Part shown: one piece after another, positions 7,992-8,298 of the stretch
How positions within the stretch are numbered: the stretch's first letter is position 1
How the letters are laid out: each line of letters begins with the position of its first letter
Source of the DNA: Pseudomonadota bacterium
GTDB lineage: Bacteria; Pseudomonadota; Alphaproteobacteria; Micropepsales; Micropepsaceae
Direction of reading: 5' to 3'
Length of the DNA: 8,298 nucleotides
Assembly: GCA_025360685.1 (NCBI GenBank)
Contig: JANYBR010000223.1
Location: 1 to 8,298, forward strand
The notes under the pieces: model-generated
What the model was told of the DNA's origin: nothing
The model's database searches: none
What the model saw: only the letters and a program-made list of their open reading frames with translations
Translations under genes and position numbers: made by a program

Positions 7992-8298
7992 TTATTCTTC
8001 CGCGTCCGAATCCTTGTCTTCGCCGCCGATCACCAGATTCTGGCCGATCAGGCCGGCATTGGCCCGAACCGCCGTTTCGATCTTGGCGGCGATGTCGGGA
8101 TTGGCGGCGAGGAAAGCCTTGGCCGCCTCGCGCCCTTGGCCGATGCGCTCGCCGCCGCAGGAGAACCAGGAGCCCGATTTCTCGACCACATTGGCCTTCA
8201 CGCCCAGATCGAGCAGCTCGCCGGTCTTGGAAATCCCGGCGCCGTACATGATGTCGAACTCCACCTGCTTGAAGGGCGGGGCAACCTTGTTCTTGACG
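7992..8298 (-). CDS. recA: Recombinase RecA, C-terminal part (5' end outside the window)
   Basis: The last 101 residues of RecA are visible; the rest lies beyond position 8298. RecA forms filaments on single-stranded DNA, drives strand exchange and triggers LexA cleavage. The visible part starts VKNKVAPPFKQ, continues EFDIMYGAGISKTGELLDLG, then GERIGQGREAAKAFL, and ends with an acidic tail (EDKDSDAEE). These match the end of the core ATPase domain and the C-terminal domain of RecA. The tail is short and acidic as in other alphaproteobacteria. The Walker motifs and L1/L2 loops lie in the unseen part. The frame stays open to the window edge. A GTG at 8264 would only give a false internal start. 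Downstream are a terminator-like hairpin, a palindromic repeat and alaS on the same strand. Confidence 0.97.
   Translation of the reverse strand, partial: VKNKVAPPFKQVEFDIMYGAGISKTGELLDLGVKANVVEKSGSWFSCGGERIGQGREAAKAFLAANPDIAAKIETAVRANAGLIGQNLVIGGEDKDSDAEE

Overview
The window looks like a chromosomal stretch from a GC-rich alphaproteobacterium, most likely Hyphomicrobiales (Bradyrhizobium/Xanthobacteraceae-like). The reasons are the strong G/C third-position bias, a eukaryote-type NADP isocitrate dehydrogenase, a RecA tail and AlaRS of alphaproteobacterial character, and palindromic intergenic repeats of the kind common in that group. No plasmid, phage, transposase, CRISPR or tRNA/rRNA signal was seen.

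Layout. Positions 1-314 hold no full-length gene. They contain a perfect 106-bp inverted repeat (1-106 against 203-308) around a 96-bp spacer, with a short plus-strand reading frame (134-217) that may be the 3' end of a truncated gene. Next are two minus-strand genes joined by a 4-nt ATGA overlap: a TrmJ-type tRNA 2'-O-methyltransferase (1184-1933) and, downstream of it, a short-loop CcmI-like membrane TPR protein (315-1187). An 81-bp divergent promoter region (1934-2014) separates them from icd (2015-3226, plus strand), which has a good sigma-70-type promoter. A small VOC-fold protein follows (3373-3753, plus). It converges on a minus-strand gene for a voltage-sensor and cyclic-nucleotide-binding potassium channel (3864-5090), and a long REP-like hairpin (3784-3860) lies between them. 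The channel gene overlaps the end of alaS by 4 nt (GTGA). alaS (5087-7747, minus) is preceded by a 244-bp gap holding a 111-bp branched palindrome and a terminator-like hairpin. Upstream of that gap is the 3' end of recA (7992 to the window end, minus).

Functionally this is mostly housekeeping: DNA repair (recA), aminoacylation with proofreading (alaS), the TCA cycle (icd) and tRNA modification (trmJ). Three less-studied accessory proteins are attached: the channel, the VOC protein and the CcmI-like protein. I found no convincing new multi-gene system. The items most worth a second look are the perfect inverted repeat at the left edge, which is either a recent fold-back duplication or an assembly artefact; the recurring TAGAGC signature fused to stop codons; the translational coupling of a gated K+ channel to alaS; and a possible leaderless alaS promoter whose -35 box lies in a REP arm.
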